NCBI RefSeq assembly: GCF_002294725.1
Contig: NZ_NSFT01000010.1
Span: 62,001-126,000, forward strand
Source: Mesorhizobium sp. WSM4313
GTDB taxonomy: Bacteria > Pseudomonadota > Alphaproteobacteria > Rhizobiales > Rhizobiaceae
Direction: 5' to 3'
Length of the DNA stretch: 64,000 nt
In this document: positions 41,254-51,783 of the stretch, one piece after another
How the letters are laid out: each line of letters starts with the position of its first letter
How positions within the stretch are numbered: the first letter of the stretch is position 1
Notes under the pieces: generated by a model
The model's database searches: none
Told to the model about the DNA's origin: nothing
What the model saw: only the letters and a program-made list of their open reading frames with translations
Program-made: the position numbers and the translations under genes

Positions 41254-43308
41254 ATGCAGAACCTTTGGAATGACGCCGACGCGGAAAAGATGGTTGCCGA
41301 CTATGCCAGGAAGGGCGTCGGCCGCGACCTTGCGCTGCGCGTCTACACGACCCGCCTGCTCGGCGGCGAGCCGCGCCTGGTGCTGCATGGCGGCGGCAAC
41401 ACCTCCTGCAAGACCAAAGCCACCGATCTCGTCGGCGACGAATGGGACGTGCTCTGCGTCAAGGGCAGCGGCTGGGACATGGCGGTCATCGAGCCGCAAG
41501 GCCTGCCGGCGGTGAAGATGGGCGCGCTGCTCAAGGCGCGCTCTTTGGACAAGCTCTCCGACGAGGACATGGTGGCGCTGCAGCGCTCCAACCTCATCGA
41601 TCCGTCCTCGCCCAACCCGTCGGTCGAAACGCTGCTTCATGCCTTCCTGCCGCACAAGTTCGTCGACCACACGCATTCGACAGCGATCCTCGCCATCGTA
41701 GACCAGGAAGACAGCAAGGCATTGGTGAAAAAGGTGTTCGGCGACAAGATGGGTTACGTGCCCTACATCAAGCCGGGCTTCGACCTCGCCAAGGCTGCGG
41801 CGGAAATCTTCGACGCCGATCCCAGCGTCGAAGGCCTTATTCTCGACAAGCACGGCATCTTCACCTTCGGCGACGACGCCAGGCAGGCCTATGGCCGCAT
41901 GATCCACTATGTGACTGTGGCCGAGGATTATGTGGCCAAGAACGGCAAGCCGCAGACGGCCAAGGCAGCATTGCCGGCAAAGCTCGCCAAGCCCAGCGAC
42001 ATCGCGCCGACGCTGCGCGGCGCCGTTGCCGTAGCGCGCGGCGAAGGCCGCTTCGACCGCATGATCAGCGACTTCCGCACCTCGGACGCGATCGTCGACT
42101 TCATCAATTCCGCCAAGATCGCCGAGCTGGCCGGGCGCGGGGTATCGACGCCGGACCTATCGATCCGTATCAAGACCGGACCAATGGCGGTACCGGCGCC
42201 CGACATGGACAAGCTCGGCGACTACAAGGCCGCCGTCCGCAGCCATGTCGATGCCTTCGTCAAGGACTACACCGCCTATTTCGAGACCAATGACGCGCTG
42301 GACAATGTCAAGCGCACCATGCTCGACCCGATGCCGCGCCTGACGCTGGTGCCGGGCCTCGGCATGTTCGGCCATGGCCGCACGCTGAAGGATGCCAAGA
42401 TCGCGTCGGATGTCGGCGAGATGTGGATCGAGGCGGTGCGCGGCGCGGAAGCGATCGGCAATTTCCATCCACTCTCCAAGGCCGACCTCTTCCCGCTCGA
42501 ATACTGGTCGCTGGAGCAGGCCAAGCTCGCTTCGAACAAGCCGAAGCCGCTGACCGGCCAGGTGGTGCTGATCACCGGCGGCGCCGGCGCCATCGGGGCC
42601 GCGACGGCAAAACTGTTCGCGGCCAATGGCGCGCATGCCGTGATCGTCGATCTCGATCCGGCCAAGGCAGCGGAGGCGGCGAAGGCAGCCGGCAACAACT
42701 CGATCGGCGTCGGCGCCGACATCACCAAGCCGGCCGAAATGCGCGCTGCCTTCGACAAGGCAGTCTCGGTCTATGGCGGCCTCGACATCCTGGTCTCGAA
42801 TGCCGGCGCTGCCTGGGAAGGCCGCATCGGCGAGCTCGACGACGCCACTTTGCGCAAAAGCTTCGAGCTCAATTTCTTCGCCCACCAGTCGGCGGCGCAG
42901 AATGCGGTACGCATCATGCTGGAACAGGGTACGGGCGGCGTGCTGCTGTTCAACACCTCCAAGCAGGCGATCAATCCCGGCCCGAAATTCGGCGCATACG
43001 GCATTCCGAAAGCCGCGACATTGTTCCTGTCGCGGCAGTATGCGCTTGACTACGGCGCCTATGGCATCCGCTCCAACGCGGTCAACGCCGACCGCATCCG
43101 TTCGGGTCTCTTGACCGACGCGATGATCGCCAGCCGTTCCGGCGCGCGCGGCGTGTCCGAAAAAGAATACATGTCCGGCAATCTGCTGGGACAGGAAGTG
43201 ACGGCCGACGACGTCGCGCAGGCCTTCCTGCACCAGGCGCTGGCCGAGCGCACCACGGCGGATGTGACGACGGTGGACGGCGGCAACATCGCGGCGGCAC
43301 TGCGCTGA
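41254..43308 (+). CDS. Bifunctional class II aldolase / short-chain dehydrogenase (RhaD-like)
   Basis: This 684-residue fusion has an N-terminal class II aldolase/adducin domain (about 20-230) with LVLHGGGNTSCK, the zinc histidines in VDHTHSTA and LDKHGIFTFG. Its C-terminal short-chain dehydrogenase (about 430-684) has LITGGAGAIGAATAKLF, ILVSNAGAAWEG, LFNTSKQAINPG and the catalytic YGIPK. Such fusions act on deoxy-sugar or related aldehydes, for example oxidising lactaldehyde or splitting rhamnulose phosphate. Product direction is not fixed. It is downstream of the SorC regulator and ends at a 16-bp hairpin. Confidence 0.88.
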   Translation: MQNLWNDADAEKMVADYARKGVGRDLALRVYTTRLLGGEPRLVLHGGGNTSCKTKATDLVGDEWDVLCVKGSGWDMAVIEPQGLPAVKMGALLKARSLDKLSDEDMVALQRSNLIDPSSPNPSVETLLHAFLPHKFVDHTHSTAILAIVDQEDSKALVKKVFGDKMGYVPYIKPGFDLAKAAAEIFDADPSVEGLILDKHGIFTFGDDARQAYGRMIHYVTVAEDYVAKNGKPQTAKAALPAKLAKPSDIAPTLRGAVAVARGEGRFDRMISDFRTSDAIVDFINSAKIAELAGRGVSTPDLSIRIKTGPMAVPAPDMDKLGDYKAAVRSHVDAFVKDYTAYFETNDALDNVKRTMLDPMPRLTLVPGLGMFGHGRTLKDAKIASDVGEMWIEAVRGAEAIGNFHPLSKADLFPLEYWSLEQAKLASNKPKPLTGQVVLITGGAGAIGAATAKLFAANGAHAVIVDLDPAKAAEAAKAAGNNSIGVGADITKPAEMRAAFDKAVSVYGGLDILVSNAGAAWEGRIGELDDATLRKSFELNFFAHQSAAQNAVRIMLEQGTGGVLLFNTSKQAINPGPKFGAYGIPKAATLFLSRQYALDYGAYGIRSNAVNADRIRSGLLTDAMIASRSGARGVSEKEYMSGNLLGQEVTADDVAQAFLHQALAERTTADVTTVDGGNIAAALR

Positions 43309-43325
43309 ACATGTGGGCATGCGTT

Positions 43326-43362
43326 GGAGCGTTCTTCGTTTCGTGAAAACGAAGAACGCTCC
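43326..43362. repeat. Perfect 16-bp hairpin repeat (AGAGCGnTTC family)
   Basis: GGAGCGTTCTTCGTTT pairs with AAACGAAGAACGCTCC across CGTGA. The same design, AGAGCGGTTC...AAACGG..GAACCGCTCT, recurs at 46232-46272, so it is an interspersed repeat that may also terminate the aldolase gene. Confidence 0.7.
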
Positions 43363-43532
43363 ATCGTCCCTGTTTTGACGCCGTTCCGAACTGAAGGCCT
43401 ACCGCGCTTCTGCTGAAGAACTGCTCGAACCCGTCAAAATCCACACCAATCCTTCGCGTATTGCTCAACCAGTTTAAGGGGTGCCTCGTGTTTCGCATGC
43501 GGCTCCAACCTTGATCATTGGTGGAGCTCCAG

Positions 43533-44597
43533 ATGGCGGCGAAAAGACTTCGTATTGGCGTGCTCTTTGGCGGGCGCTCCGCCGAGCATGAAGTGTCGCT
43601 GCTTTCAGCAACCAACGTCATGGCTGCCTTAAACCCGGCGAAATACGATGCCGTGCCGATCTTCGTCACCCGCGAAGGGCAATGGCTGCTGAGCCGCGTC
43701 GAGGGCGTCGCGCTGGCGACGCCCTCGACCGGCACGCAACTCTGCCTGGTGCCGGGCGGCCATGGACGGGTGCTGGCGATCCCTGCCGGCGGTGTGCCCC
43801 ACGACCTGCCTCCCATCGATATCCTGTTTCCGGTCCTGCACGGCCTGCATGGCGAGGACGGCGCGGTGCAGGGCGTGGCCGAGGTGGCACGCGTGCCGCT
43901 CGCCGGCTGCGGCATCCTCGGCTCCGCCACGGCGCTCGACAAGGACATCGCCAAGCGACTGCTGAAGGCGGCCGGACTTCCTGTGGCGCGCTCGGTGACG
44001 ATCAATGAAGGTGCCGCGCCTCCGCTCGCCGAACTGGAAGACCAGCTCGGCCTGCCGCTGTTCATCAAGCCGGCGCGGCAGGGCTCGTCGGTCGGCGTCG
44101 CGAAGGTCAATGCCAGCCAGGAATTCGACCACGCGCTGGCGGAAGCATTCCAACATGACCGCAAGCTGCTGGCGGAGGAATTCGTCCGTGGCCGAGAGAT
44201 CGAATACAGCGTGCTGGAGAGCTCCGCGGGCGAACTCTTCGTCTCACGGCCGGGCGAGATCGTGCCTGCGGAGAGCCACGGTTTCTACAACTACAACGCC
44301 AAATATATCGACGAGAATGGCGCGGCACTGATCGTGCCAGCCGAGCTGCCGCAGAAGGTCGAGGATGCCATGCGCGACGCGGCTGCAAGGGCGTTCAGGG
44401 CGCTCGGCTGCGACGGCATGGCCCGCGTCGACTTCTTCTTGATGCCGGACATGAACTTCCTGATCAACGAACTCAACACCATTCCCGGCTTCACCAACAT
44501 CAGCATGTACGCCAAGGCCATGGCGGCGAGCGGCGTCAGCTATCCGGAGGTCATCGACCGTCTGGTGGCGCATGGGCTGGCGCGCGCCGGCCGGTGA
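43533..44597 (+). CDS. ddlA: D-alanine--D-alanine ligase (DdlA type)
   Basis: This 354-residue ATP-grasp enzyme makes the D-Ala-D-Ala dipeptide of peptidoglycan. It shows VLFGGRSAEHEVSLLSATNVM, FPVLHGLHGEDGAVQG, FIKPARQGSSVGVAKV, RVDFFLMPDMNFLINELNTIPGFTNISMYAKA. It is of the longer DdlA subclass. It stands alone, not in a mur cluster, so it may be a second ligase. ATG 43533 follows TGGAG. It converges on the winged-helix/TPR gene. Confidence 0.9.
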   Translation: MAAKRLRIGVLFGGRSAEHEVSLLSATNVMAALNPAKYDAVPIFVTREGQWLLSRVEGVALATPSTGTQLCLVPGGHGRVLAIPAGGVPHDLPPIDILFPVLHGLHGEDGAVQGVAEVARVPLAGCGILGSATALDKDIAKRLLKAAGLPVARSVTINEGAAPPLAELEDQLGLPLFIKPARQGSSVGVAKVNASQEFDHALAEAFQHDRKLLAEEFVRGREIEYSVLESSAGELFVSRPGEIVPAESHGFYNYNAKYIDENGAALIVPAELPQKVEDAMRDAAARAFRALGCDGMARVDFFLMPDMNFLINELNTIPGFTNISMYAKAMAASGVSYPEVIDRLVAHGLARAGR

Positions 44598-44651
44598 AAA
44601 AGACCTGAGGATACGAAATCCCGGCAGCGGCCAATTGGCCATGTCGCCACA

Positions 44652-46157
44652 TCACTCCGGCAGGCCGGCCTTGCGGAAGCCGTCGACGAAATGCTCAAGC
44701 ATCGCGTCGTCGCGGAACGGCTCCGTCTCGACCCAGCGCTGCGTGGAGAAATGCGGATTGCCGACGAGGAACAGCGCGACCTCGGTGCGCGCCTCGTCGA
44801 GACGGCCGAGCTGCGCCAGGCTTGCCGCCAGAAAGCGGCGCGAGCTTGTGCGGTAGGTCTCGTCGCGGCGCAGCGTTTCGACGGCGGCTTCGTAGTCACG
44901 GGCCGCATACTGTGCTTGGCCGAGCGTCAGATAGTACCAGCTCGGCGGAAAGGGGTTGAGCCGGAAGGCCTTGCGGATGTGCTCCAGGCCCTCGCTTATC
45001 CGTCCGCCCAGCACGTCGATATCGGACAATGTCGCCCAAATGTCGGCCTCGTTCGGATCGAGCTCGATCGCCTTGGCGAATTCCGCCTCGGACCGTTCGA
45101 AATCGCGTTCATAGGCAAGAAGGTTCGCCAAGACCCAGCGGCAACCGGCATCGTTGGGATCGATCGCCACCGCCTTGCGCGCCAGTTCCAGGGCCGTGCT
45201 GCGGGCGGGCTCGAACGGCTCGCCCCAATGCACCCAGCCCATCCAATGGTTCATGGCGAGCCAGCGATAGGCTTCGGCGTAGTCCGGATCGAGCGAGACC
45301 GCGCGCGTCAGCATCAGATGCGCTTCGCGCGCCATCTGCGGCGACTCGTCGAACAGTTTTCGCGCCCGCACGACGAGATCATAGGCTTCGAGGCTCTTCG
45401 GCCGGTTGCGCTCCGGCAATGCACGCAGCCGCCCGAGCAGCGCCTCGACGATCTTGGCCGTCGCCTCGTCCTGGACGGCGAAAATGTCCTCAAGGCTGCG
45501 ATCGAAACGCTCCGCCCAGAGATGCTCGCCGCTCAGCGCATCGATCAGCTGGGCATTGATGCGCACCCGCCCCACGGCGCGTCTGGCGCTGCCTTCCACC
45601 AGGTATCGCACGCCGAGCTCCCCGGCGATGGCGCGCACATCCATGGCCTTGCCCTTGTAGGCAAAGACCGAGTTGCGCGCGATGACAAAGAGGCCCGGTA
45701 TCCGGGAGAGATCGGTGATCAGGTCTTCGGTCAGGCCGTCGGCGAAAGAGTCCTGCTCGGGATCGCTGCTCAGATTGACGAAGGGCAGCACGGCAATCGA
45801 CGGCTTGTCGGGCAGCGGCAAGGGTTTGCGTGGGGCATCGGGCCGTTCGACGGTGCCGGTGAAGCGGTAGCCGACGCGCGGCACCGTGGCGATCCATTCA
45901 CCGCCACCGGTCGCCGGACCAAGCAGCTTCCTGAGCTGCGCGATCTGGACGGTGAGATTGCCTTCCTCGACTGCCATGCCAGGCCAGGCCGCATCCATCA
46001 GCTCGGCTTTGGCCAGGATTTCGCCCGGACGCACGACGAGCGCCTCCAGCAGCTTCAGCCCGCGATGGCTGGCGGCGACGGGAACATCGCCCCGGAGCAG
46101 CGTTCCCGCGCCCGGATCAAGCACGAACGGTCCGAAAGCGAAGCGCGATCCCTGCAT
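44652..46157 (-). CDS. Winged-helix DNA-binding protein with TolB-like and TPR repeats (CadC-like, soluble)
   Basis: This 501-residue protein has an N-terminal OmpR-type winged helix (about 8-100; FVLDPGAGTLLRGDVPVAASHRGLKLLEALV, WIATVPRVGYRFTG). A TolB/FlgO-like domain follows (about 115-230; PSIAVLPFVNLSSDPEQDSFADGLTEDLITDLSRI, GVRYLVEGSARR). TPR repeats make up about 270-480 (SLDPDYAEAYRWLAMNHW, AIDPNDAGCRWVLANLLAYERDFERSEAEFAKAIELDPN). It is probably a one-component regulator. No membrane helix is seen, unlike CadC. Start ATG 46157 gives MQGSRFAFGPFVLD. Target genes unknown. Confidence 0.82.
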   Translation of the reverse strand: MQGSRFAFGPFVLDPGAGTLLRGDVPVAASHRGLKLLEALVVRPGEILAKAELMDAAWPGMAVEEGNLTVQIAQLRKLLGPATGGGEWIATVPRVGYRFTGTVERPDAPRKPLPLPDKPSIAVLPFVNLSSDPEQDSFADGLTEDLITDLSRIPGLFVIARNSVFAYKGKAMDVRAIAGELGVRYLVEGSARRAVGRVRINAQLIDALSGEHLWAERFDRSLEDIFAVQDEATAKIVEALLGRLRALPERNRPKSLEAYDLVVRARKLFDESPQMAREAHLMLTRAVSLDPDYAEAYRWLAMNHWMGWVHWGEPFEPARSTALELARKAVAIDPNDAGCRWVLANLLAYERDFERSEAEFAKAIELDPNEADIWATLSDIDVLGGRISEGLEHIRKAFRLNPFPPSWYYLTLGQAQYAARDYEAAVETLRRDETYRTSSRRFLAASLAQLGRLDEARTEVALFLVGNPHFSTQRWVETEPFRDDAMLEHFVDGFRKAGLPE

Positions 46158-46170
46158 GCGGCGATCTATA

Positions 46171-46218
46171 GAGCAATTCCAGGAAAAGTGTGAAGCGGTT
46201 TTCCGTCCGGAATTGCGT
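46171..46218. repeat. Short palindromic repeat (GCAATTCC family), second copy
   Basis: GAGCAATTCCAGG and CCGGAATTGCG are inverted around AAAAGTGTGAAGCGGTTTTCC. It matches 9301-9349 in the opposite orientation. The ends also share the -GTGAAGCGGTTTT- core of the AGCATGATG family. Confidence 0.75.
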
Positions 46219-46231
46219 AAAAACAAAGGGA

Positions 46232-46272
46232 TAGAGCGGTTCGCCGTTTTCGTGAAACGGTGAACCGCTCTA
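46232..46272. repeat. Short palindromic repeat (AGAGCGGTTC family)
   Basis: AGAGCGGTTCGCCGTTTTCG with CGGTGAACCGCTCTAG forms an almost perfect dyad with the same layout as 43326-43362. It sits directly beside the repeat at 46171-46218, so two families are stacked here. Confidence 0.7.
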
Positions 46273-46392
46273 GCCGATTTGGAAGTTTTGAGAACTATTT
46301 GGGACGGCTTAATTACGCCGCCGGCCGGCTGCGGCACACTGCAATCTCAATCAGGTCGAGGGTTTTCGAACCCTCATTCGATGGAGGTTGCA

Positions 46393-46632
46393 ATGAACGA
46401 TAGCTTCACGCCCTCTACGTGTCTGGCGGCGGCACCGGCAATGCACTCAAGGCGCGGGCGCTTCAGCCTGGCGGCCTTGCGCAGCCTTATCGCCGAGCGG
46501 CGCAAGCAGGCCTATTTCCGCTTCGAGCTCAAGCGCATGGCGACGGACAATCCGCATCTGATTGACGACATCGGGCTGACGAGAAAAGAGGTCGAGGCGG
46601 AGATCGCCAAGCTGCCCTTCTGGCAGCGATAA
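46393..46632 (+). CDS. DUF1127 small protein
   Basis: This 79-residue protein ends with the DUF1127 motif, basic and helical: LIAERRKQAYFRFELKRM then ATDNPHLIDDIGLTRKEVEAE. DUF1127 proteins of alphaproteobacteria are arginine-rich and in several cases bind RNA or affect phosphate/C1 metabolism. ATG 46393 has GGAGG 6 bp upstream; the ATG 12 bp before overlaps that site. It is monocistronic, with a terminator after it. Confidence 0.85.
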   Translation: MNDSFTPSTCLAAAPAMHSRRGRFSLAALRSLIAERRKQAYFRFELKRMATDNPHLIDDIGLTRKEVEAEIAKLPFWQR

Positions 46633-46657
46633 AACCGCCTTGGGCCGGCTGAAGGGC

Positions 46658-46691
46658 AGAGAGCGGCCCGTTGGACCGCTCTCTTCATTTG
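46658..46691 (+). terminator. Terminator between DUF1127 and the ABC operon
   Basis: AGAGAGCGG pairs with CCGCTCTCT across a 9-base loop and is followed by TTCATTT on the plus strand. Confidence 0.65.
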
Positions 46692-46705
46692 CGACCGTCC
46701 GAACC

Positions 46706-47758
46706 TTACTTAGCGTTCGGGTTCGGCATCCAGGCCGGCATCGCGACATCGGCATGGGCGAACTGCGGCAGCTTGGCCGACAGGTCTTCCATGTTCTTGA
46801 TGTCCTTGTCGATCAGCTCCTTCTGGGTGATCAGCGTCGGCGGCACGATGACGTTGTGGCCGGGATCCTCGCCGGCAAGCAGCTGCGCCAGCGCGCGCAC
46901 CGAGACCTGACCGACGACGGCGGGGTTGGTGGCGGCGGTCGCCGCCCAGGCGCTGTCCGGCTCGCGCATGGCGGCGATGTCCGAGGTCGAGATGTCGGCC
47001 GAATAGATCTTGATCTTCTTGTTCAGCCCGGCCTCGTCGACGGCGATCTTCACACCCTTGGCGAACTCGTCATAGGGGGCGAACATCACGTTGATGTCGG
47101 GATGCGCCTGCAGCACCGAGCGCGCCTGGTTGGCGACGGAGTTGGCGATCGGGTTGTCGAGCGTGCCGAACATGGCGACCTCGTTGATGCCCGAGTACTT
47201 CTTCTTCACGTCGACCCAGGTCTCGTTGCGGCGGTCGAGCGGAGCGATGCCGGCGACATAGACATAGCCGGCCTTCCAGCTCTCGCCATTGTCCTTGACC
47301 GCCTGCTCGAGCGCGAGCTTCGCCAGGTCGCGGTCGGACTGCTCGACCTGCGGGATCTTCGGGTTCTCGACATTGACGTCGAAGGCGACGACCTTGATGC
47401 CGGCGTCGACGGCGCGCTGGGCGGCGTCCTTCATCGATTCCGTCAGACCGTGCTGGATGATGATGCCCTGCACGCCGAGCGCGATCGCCTGGTCGACCAT
47501 GTCGGCCTGGAGTGCTGCGTCCTGGCGGCTGTCCAGCACGCGCAGGTCGACGCCGAGCGCCTTGGCTTGCGCCTCGACGCCGGAGAGATAGGCCTGGAAG
47601 AAGTCGCCGGTCGACAGATAGCGCACCAGCGCGATCTTGACGCCCGGCTTGTCGAACGGCGCCGGACGGTCCGCGGCAAGGGCCGTTCCCTGCATCAGCA
47701 GCGCCGCGCCGGCGAGGCCGAGTGCCGCCTTCCCCAAAAGTCTTCTTGTAATGCTCAC
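46706..47758 (-). CDS. Sugar ABC transporter substrate-binding protein
   Basis: This 350-residue periplasmic-binding protein of the ribose type (CUT2) has a signal peptide with twin arginines (SITRRLLGKAALGLAGAALL) and cleavage near ALAADRP. Mature features include KIALVRYLSTGDFFQAYLSGVEAQAKALG, GIIIQHGLTESMKDAAQRAVDAGIKVVAFDVNV and AYDEFAKG-like FAPYDEFAKGVKIAVDEAG. It delivers a pentose, nucleoside or related ligand. GTG 47758 has GGAGGAAAACGAA before it. It is the last gene of the ABC operon that faces mtnKA. Confidence 0.88.
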   Translation of the reverse strand: MSITRRLLGKAALGLAGAALLMQGTALAADRPAPFDKPGVKIALVRYLSTGDFFQAYLSGVEAQAKALGVDLRVLDSRQDAALQADMVDQAIALGVQGIIIQHGLTESMKDAAQRAVDAGIKVVAFDVNVENPKIPQVEQSDRDLAKLALEQAVKDNGESWKAGYVYVAGIAPLDRRNETWVDVKKKYSGINEVAMFGTLDNPIANSVANQARSVLQAHPDINVMFAPYDEFAKGVKIAVDEAGLNKKIKIYSADISTSDIAAMREPDSAWAATAATNPAVVGQVSVRALAQLLAGEDPGHNVIVPPTLITQKELIDKDIKNMEDLSAKLPQFAHADVAMPAWMPNPNAK

Positions 47759-47793
47759 TTCGTTTTCCTCCATTTGTTATGCCCCGGTCGAAA

Positions 47794-48834
47794 CTATCTC
47801 TTGCCCCTGCCGGAAAGGGCGAAGGTGAAGACAAGGGCGACGACAAGCACCGCGCCCTTGACGAAATCCTGCGTATAGTAAGGCGCGTTCATCATCGTCA
47901 GGCCTTGCAGCAGGACGCCGACGAACACCGCGCCGACGGCGGTGCCGAAGGCGTTTGGCTTGGCGGCGCCAAGCACAGCGTAGCCGATGAGCGCCGCCGC
48001 GACTGCGTCGAGCAAGAGATTATTACCCGAGGCGATGTCGCCGCGTCCAAGCCGGGCGGCGAGCAAAATCCCGCCGATCGAGGCAAAAACTCCCGAAATG
48101 ACATAGGCCCAGATTTTGTATGCCTTGACAGGCGCGCCGGCGAGTTCGGCCGCCCTCTCGTTTGAGCCGACCGCATACATCATGCGGCCGAAGCGGGTGT
48201 ATTCGAGGAAGAACCAGATCAGCAGCGCGAGCACGACGAGCACGACAACCGAGACCGGGATCAGGTTCGGGACGAAGAAGTCGATGCGGTGGCGGCCGAG
48301 CGCCAGGAACGCCTCGGAGAACTTGCCGTTGGCGACCGACCCGTCGGGCATGGTCATGCCGGTGGCGATCGAGCGGCCCTCCGTCGGGATGCGCTGCAGG
48401 CCGAGCAGCAGGAACATCATGCCGAGCGTGGCCAGAAGATCGGGCACGCGCATATAGACGATCAGCCAACCATTGATCAGGCCGACGATGACGCCGATGA
48501 CCAGGCAGGCGATGACGGCGACGATGGCGTTCTGCTCCAGCACCACCATCGCGTAAGACGCCGCCATCATGGCGCTGGTCGCGACCGAGCCGATCGAGAG
48601 GTCGAAGCCACCGACGACCAGCGTCGCCGTGACGCCGAGCGCCAGCACGCCGGTGATGGCCACCGACTGGAAGATGAAGACAGCGCTCTGCGGCGAGGCG
48701 AAACCGTCGGCGGCAACAGCGAAATAGGCGATCAACCCGACCAGCAGCACGATGAAGCCGTAGCGGATGGCGTAGTCACGCAATGTCATCGAACGCTCCC
48801 GCGCTGTTGCCCTCTCCGCCAAACTGGAACTCAT
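47794..48834 (-). CDS. Sugar ABC transporter permease (RbsC type)
   Basis: This 346-residue CUT2 permease has about nine or ten helices and the motif GGFDLSIGSVATSAMMAASYAMV and NGWLIVYMRVPDLLATLGMMFLLLGLQRI typical of the RbsC/AraH branch. A conserved EAA-like region is GSNERAAELAGAPVKAYKIWAYVISGVFASIGGIL. A GTG 36 bp upstream (overlapping the ATPase stop) is an alternative start; ATG 48834 has a GGAG site. Confidence 0.87.
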   Translation of the reverse strand: MSSSLAERATARERSMTLRDYAIRYGFIVLLVGLIAYFAVAADGFASPQSAVFIFQSVAITGVLALGVTATLVVGGFDLSIGSVATSAMMAASYAMVVLEQNAIVAVIACLVIGVIVGLINGWLIVYMRVPDLLATLGMMFLLLGLQRIPTEGRSIATGMTMPDGSVANGKFSEAFLALGRHRIDFFVPNLIPVSVVVLVVLALLIWFFLEYTRFGRMMYAVGSNERAAELAGAPVKAYKIWAYVISGVFASIGGILLAARLGRGDIASGNNLLLDAVAAALIGYAVLGAAKPNAFGTAVGAVFVGVLLQGLTMMNAPYYTQDFVKGAVLVVALVFTFALSGRGKR

Positions 48835-48866
48835 GCCTGCACTCCGGGTCTCGTCATCCTGCGATC

Positions 48867-50378
<1,512 letters not shown>

Positions 50379-50397
50379 CCATTCCTCCCGGATCGTG

Positions 50398-50460
50398 ACG
50401 CTATGGGCTCATTCGGCAATTGTCAACACGATTGACATTTGCCAGAGCGCTTCCTAGCTT
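50398..50460. promoter_or_regulatory. Divergent symmetrical promoter between ABC genes and mtnKA
   Basis: A 17-bp palindrome TGTCAACACGATTGACA (50421-50437) places two back-to-back TTGACA -35 boxes 5 bp apart. Each is followed at 17 bp by a similar -10 (TAGCTT at 50455-50460 on plus; TAGCGT at 50403-50398 on minus). A regulator binding here would control both operons. The regulator is not in the window. Confidence 0.6.
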
Positions 50461-50514
50461 GGCCCCGCCGCTGTGGCTCCGCTATCGTCGGAAACCACGC
50501 GCAGGAGGGAGAGC

Positions 50515-51783
50515 ATGACCGGGAAGTTCGAAGCATTGTCGGTGGAAACGCTGCCGGAGCGCCTTGGCGAGACCGCGGCCCTCACCGAGCGCATCGGCAA
50601 GGACACTAGTCGCTGGAAGGTACGCGAGGTCGGCGACGGCAATCTCAACCTGGTCTTCATCGTCGAAGGCGATCAAGGCGCCGCGGTGGTCAAGCAGGCG
50701 CTGCCCTATGTGCGGCTGGTCGGCGACAGCTGGCCGCTGCCCTTAAAACGCTCCTTCTTCGAATATCATGCGCTGACCCGGCAGGAGCGCCGTGCGCCGG
50801 GCTCGGTACCGGCGATCTACCATTTCGACGAGACCCAGGCGCTGATCGTGATGGAGTATCTGGCGCCGCCGCACATCATCCTCAGGCGGGCGCTGATCGA
50901 CGGCCGCGAGCTGCCGAACATCGCACGCGACATCGGCCTGTTCATGGCGCGCACGCTGTTCCGCGGCTCCGACCTGTCGATGGCAGCCAAGGAGCGCAAG
51001 GCCGATCTTGCGCTGTTCGCCGACAATGTCGAGCTGTGCGACATCACCGAGAACCTGGTGTTCTCCGACCCCTATTTCGACGCCAAGATGAACCGGCATA
51101 CCTCGCCGCAGCTCGACGGCCTGGTCGCCGAGCTGCGCGCCGACCGCGATCTCAAGGTCGAGGCGCAGCGGCTGAAGCATCTATTCGCCGCCAATGCCGA
51201 GACGCTGCTGCATGGCGACCTGCATTCAGGCTCGATCATGGTGACAGACAGCGAAACCCGGATGATCGATCCGGAATTCGCCTTCTACGGCCCGATCGCC
51301 TTCGACGTCGGGATGCTGCTTGCCAATTTCTGGATGGCCTTCTTCTCGCAGCGCGGCCACGAGGAGAAAGGTAGCCGCGACTCCATGCGCGCCTATCTGC
51401 TCGGCGTCACGGCTGAGACCTGGGCGACCTTCCGCGCCGAGTTCTCGCATCTGTGGCGGACCGAGCGCAGCGGCATGCTCTACCAGCGGAGCCTGTTCGA
51501 GGATCAGGGCGACCTGCTCGGGTCCGAGCAGGCGCTCGACCATACGCTGCATTTGATCTGGACCGACCTGCTGGGCTTTGCCGGCATCGAGGTGCACCGG
51601 CGCATCCTGGGTCTCGCCCACAATGCCGATTTCGAGACCATTGCCGATCAAGACCTGCGCGCCAGATGTGAAGCCAAGGCTTTGCGCTTCGGCCGCCATA
51701 TCGCCGTCAACCGCCGCCAGATCCACAGCATCGACGAGGTCAACAAGCTGGCCGCGCTGATCGAACAGGAGAAGAGCCTTTGA
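50515..51783 (+). CDS. mtnK: 5-Methylthioribose kinase
   Basis: This 422-residue APH-fold kinase phosphorylates 5-methylthioribose at C1. Key stretches are VREVGDGNLNLVFIVEG (P-loop region), MEYLAPPHIILRRALIDG, the Brenner motif LLHGDLHSGSIMVTDSETRMIDPEFAFYGPIAFD and the C-terminal FAGIEVHRRILGLAHNADFE. ATG 50515 follows AGGAGGGAG. It overlaps mtnA by 4 bases, forming a coupled pair. Confidence 0.93.
   Translation: MTGKFEALSVETLPERLGETAALTERIGKDTSRWKVREVGDGNLNLVFIVEGDQGAAVVKQALPYVRLVGDSWPLPLKRSFFEYHALTRQERRAPGSVPAIYHFDETQALIVMEYLAPPHIILRRALIDGRELPNIARDIGLFMARTLFRGSDLSMAAKERKADLALFADNVELCDITENLVFSDPYFDAKMNRHTSPQLDGLVAELRADRDLKVEAQRLKHLFAANAETLLHGDLHSGSIMVTDSETRMIDPEFAFYGPIAFDVGMLLANFWMAFFSQRGHEEKGSRDSMRAYLLGVTAETWATFRAEFSHLWRTERSGMLYQRSLFEDQGDLLGSEQALDHTLHLIWTDLLGFAGIEVHRRILGLAHNADFETIADQDLRARCEAKALRFGRHIAVNRRQIHSIDEVNKLAALIEQEKSL

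Noticed and set aside
43363..43532. Minus-strand peptide that looked like a transposase remnant
   Set aside because: No DDE motif or terminal repeats; only a short open stretch between a hairpin and ddlA.
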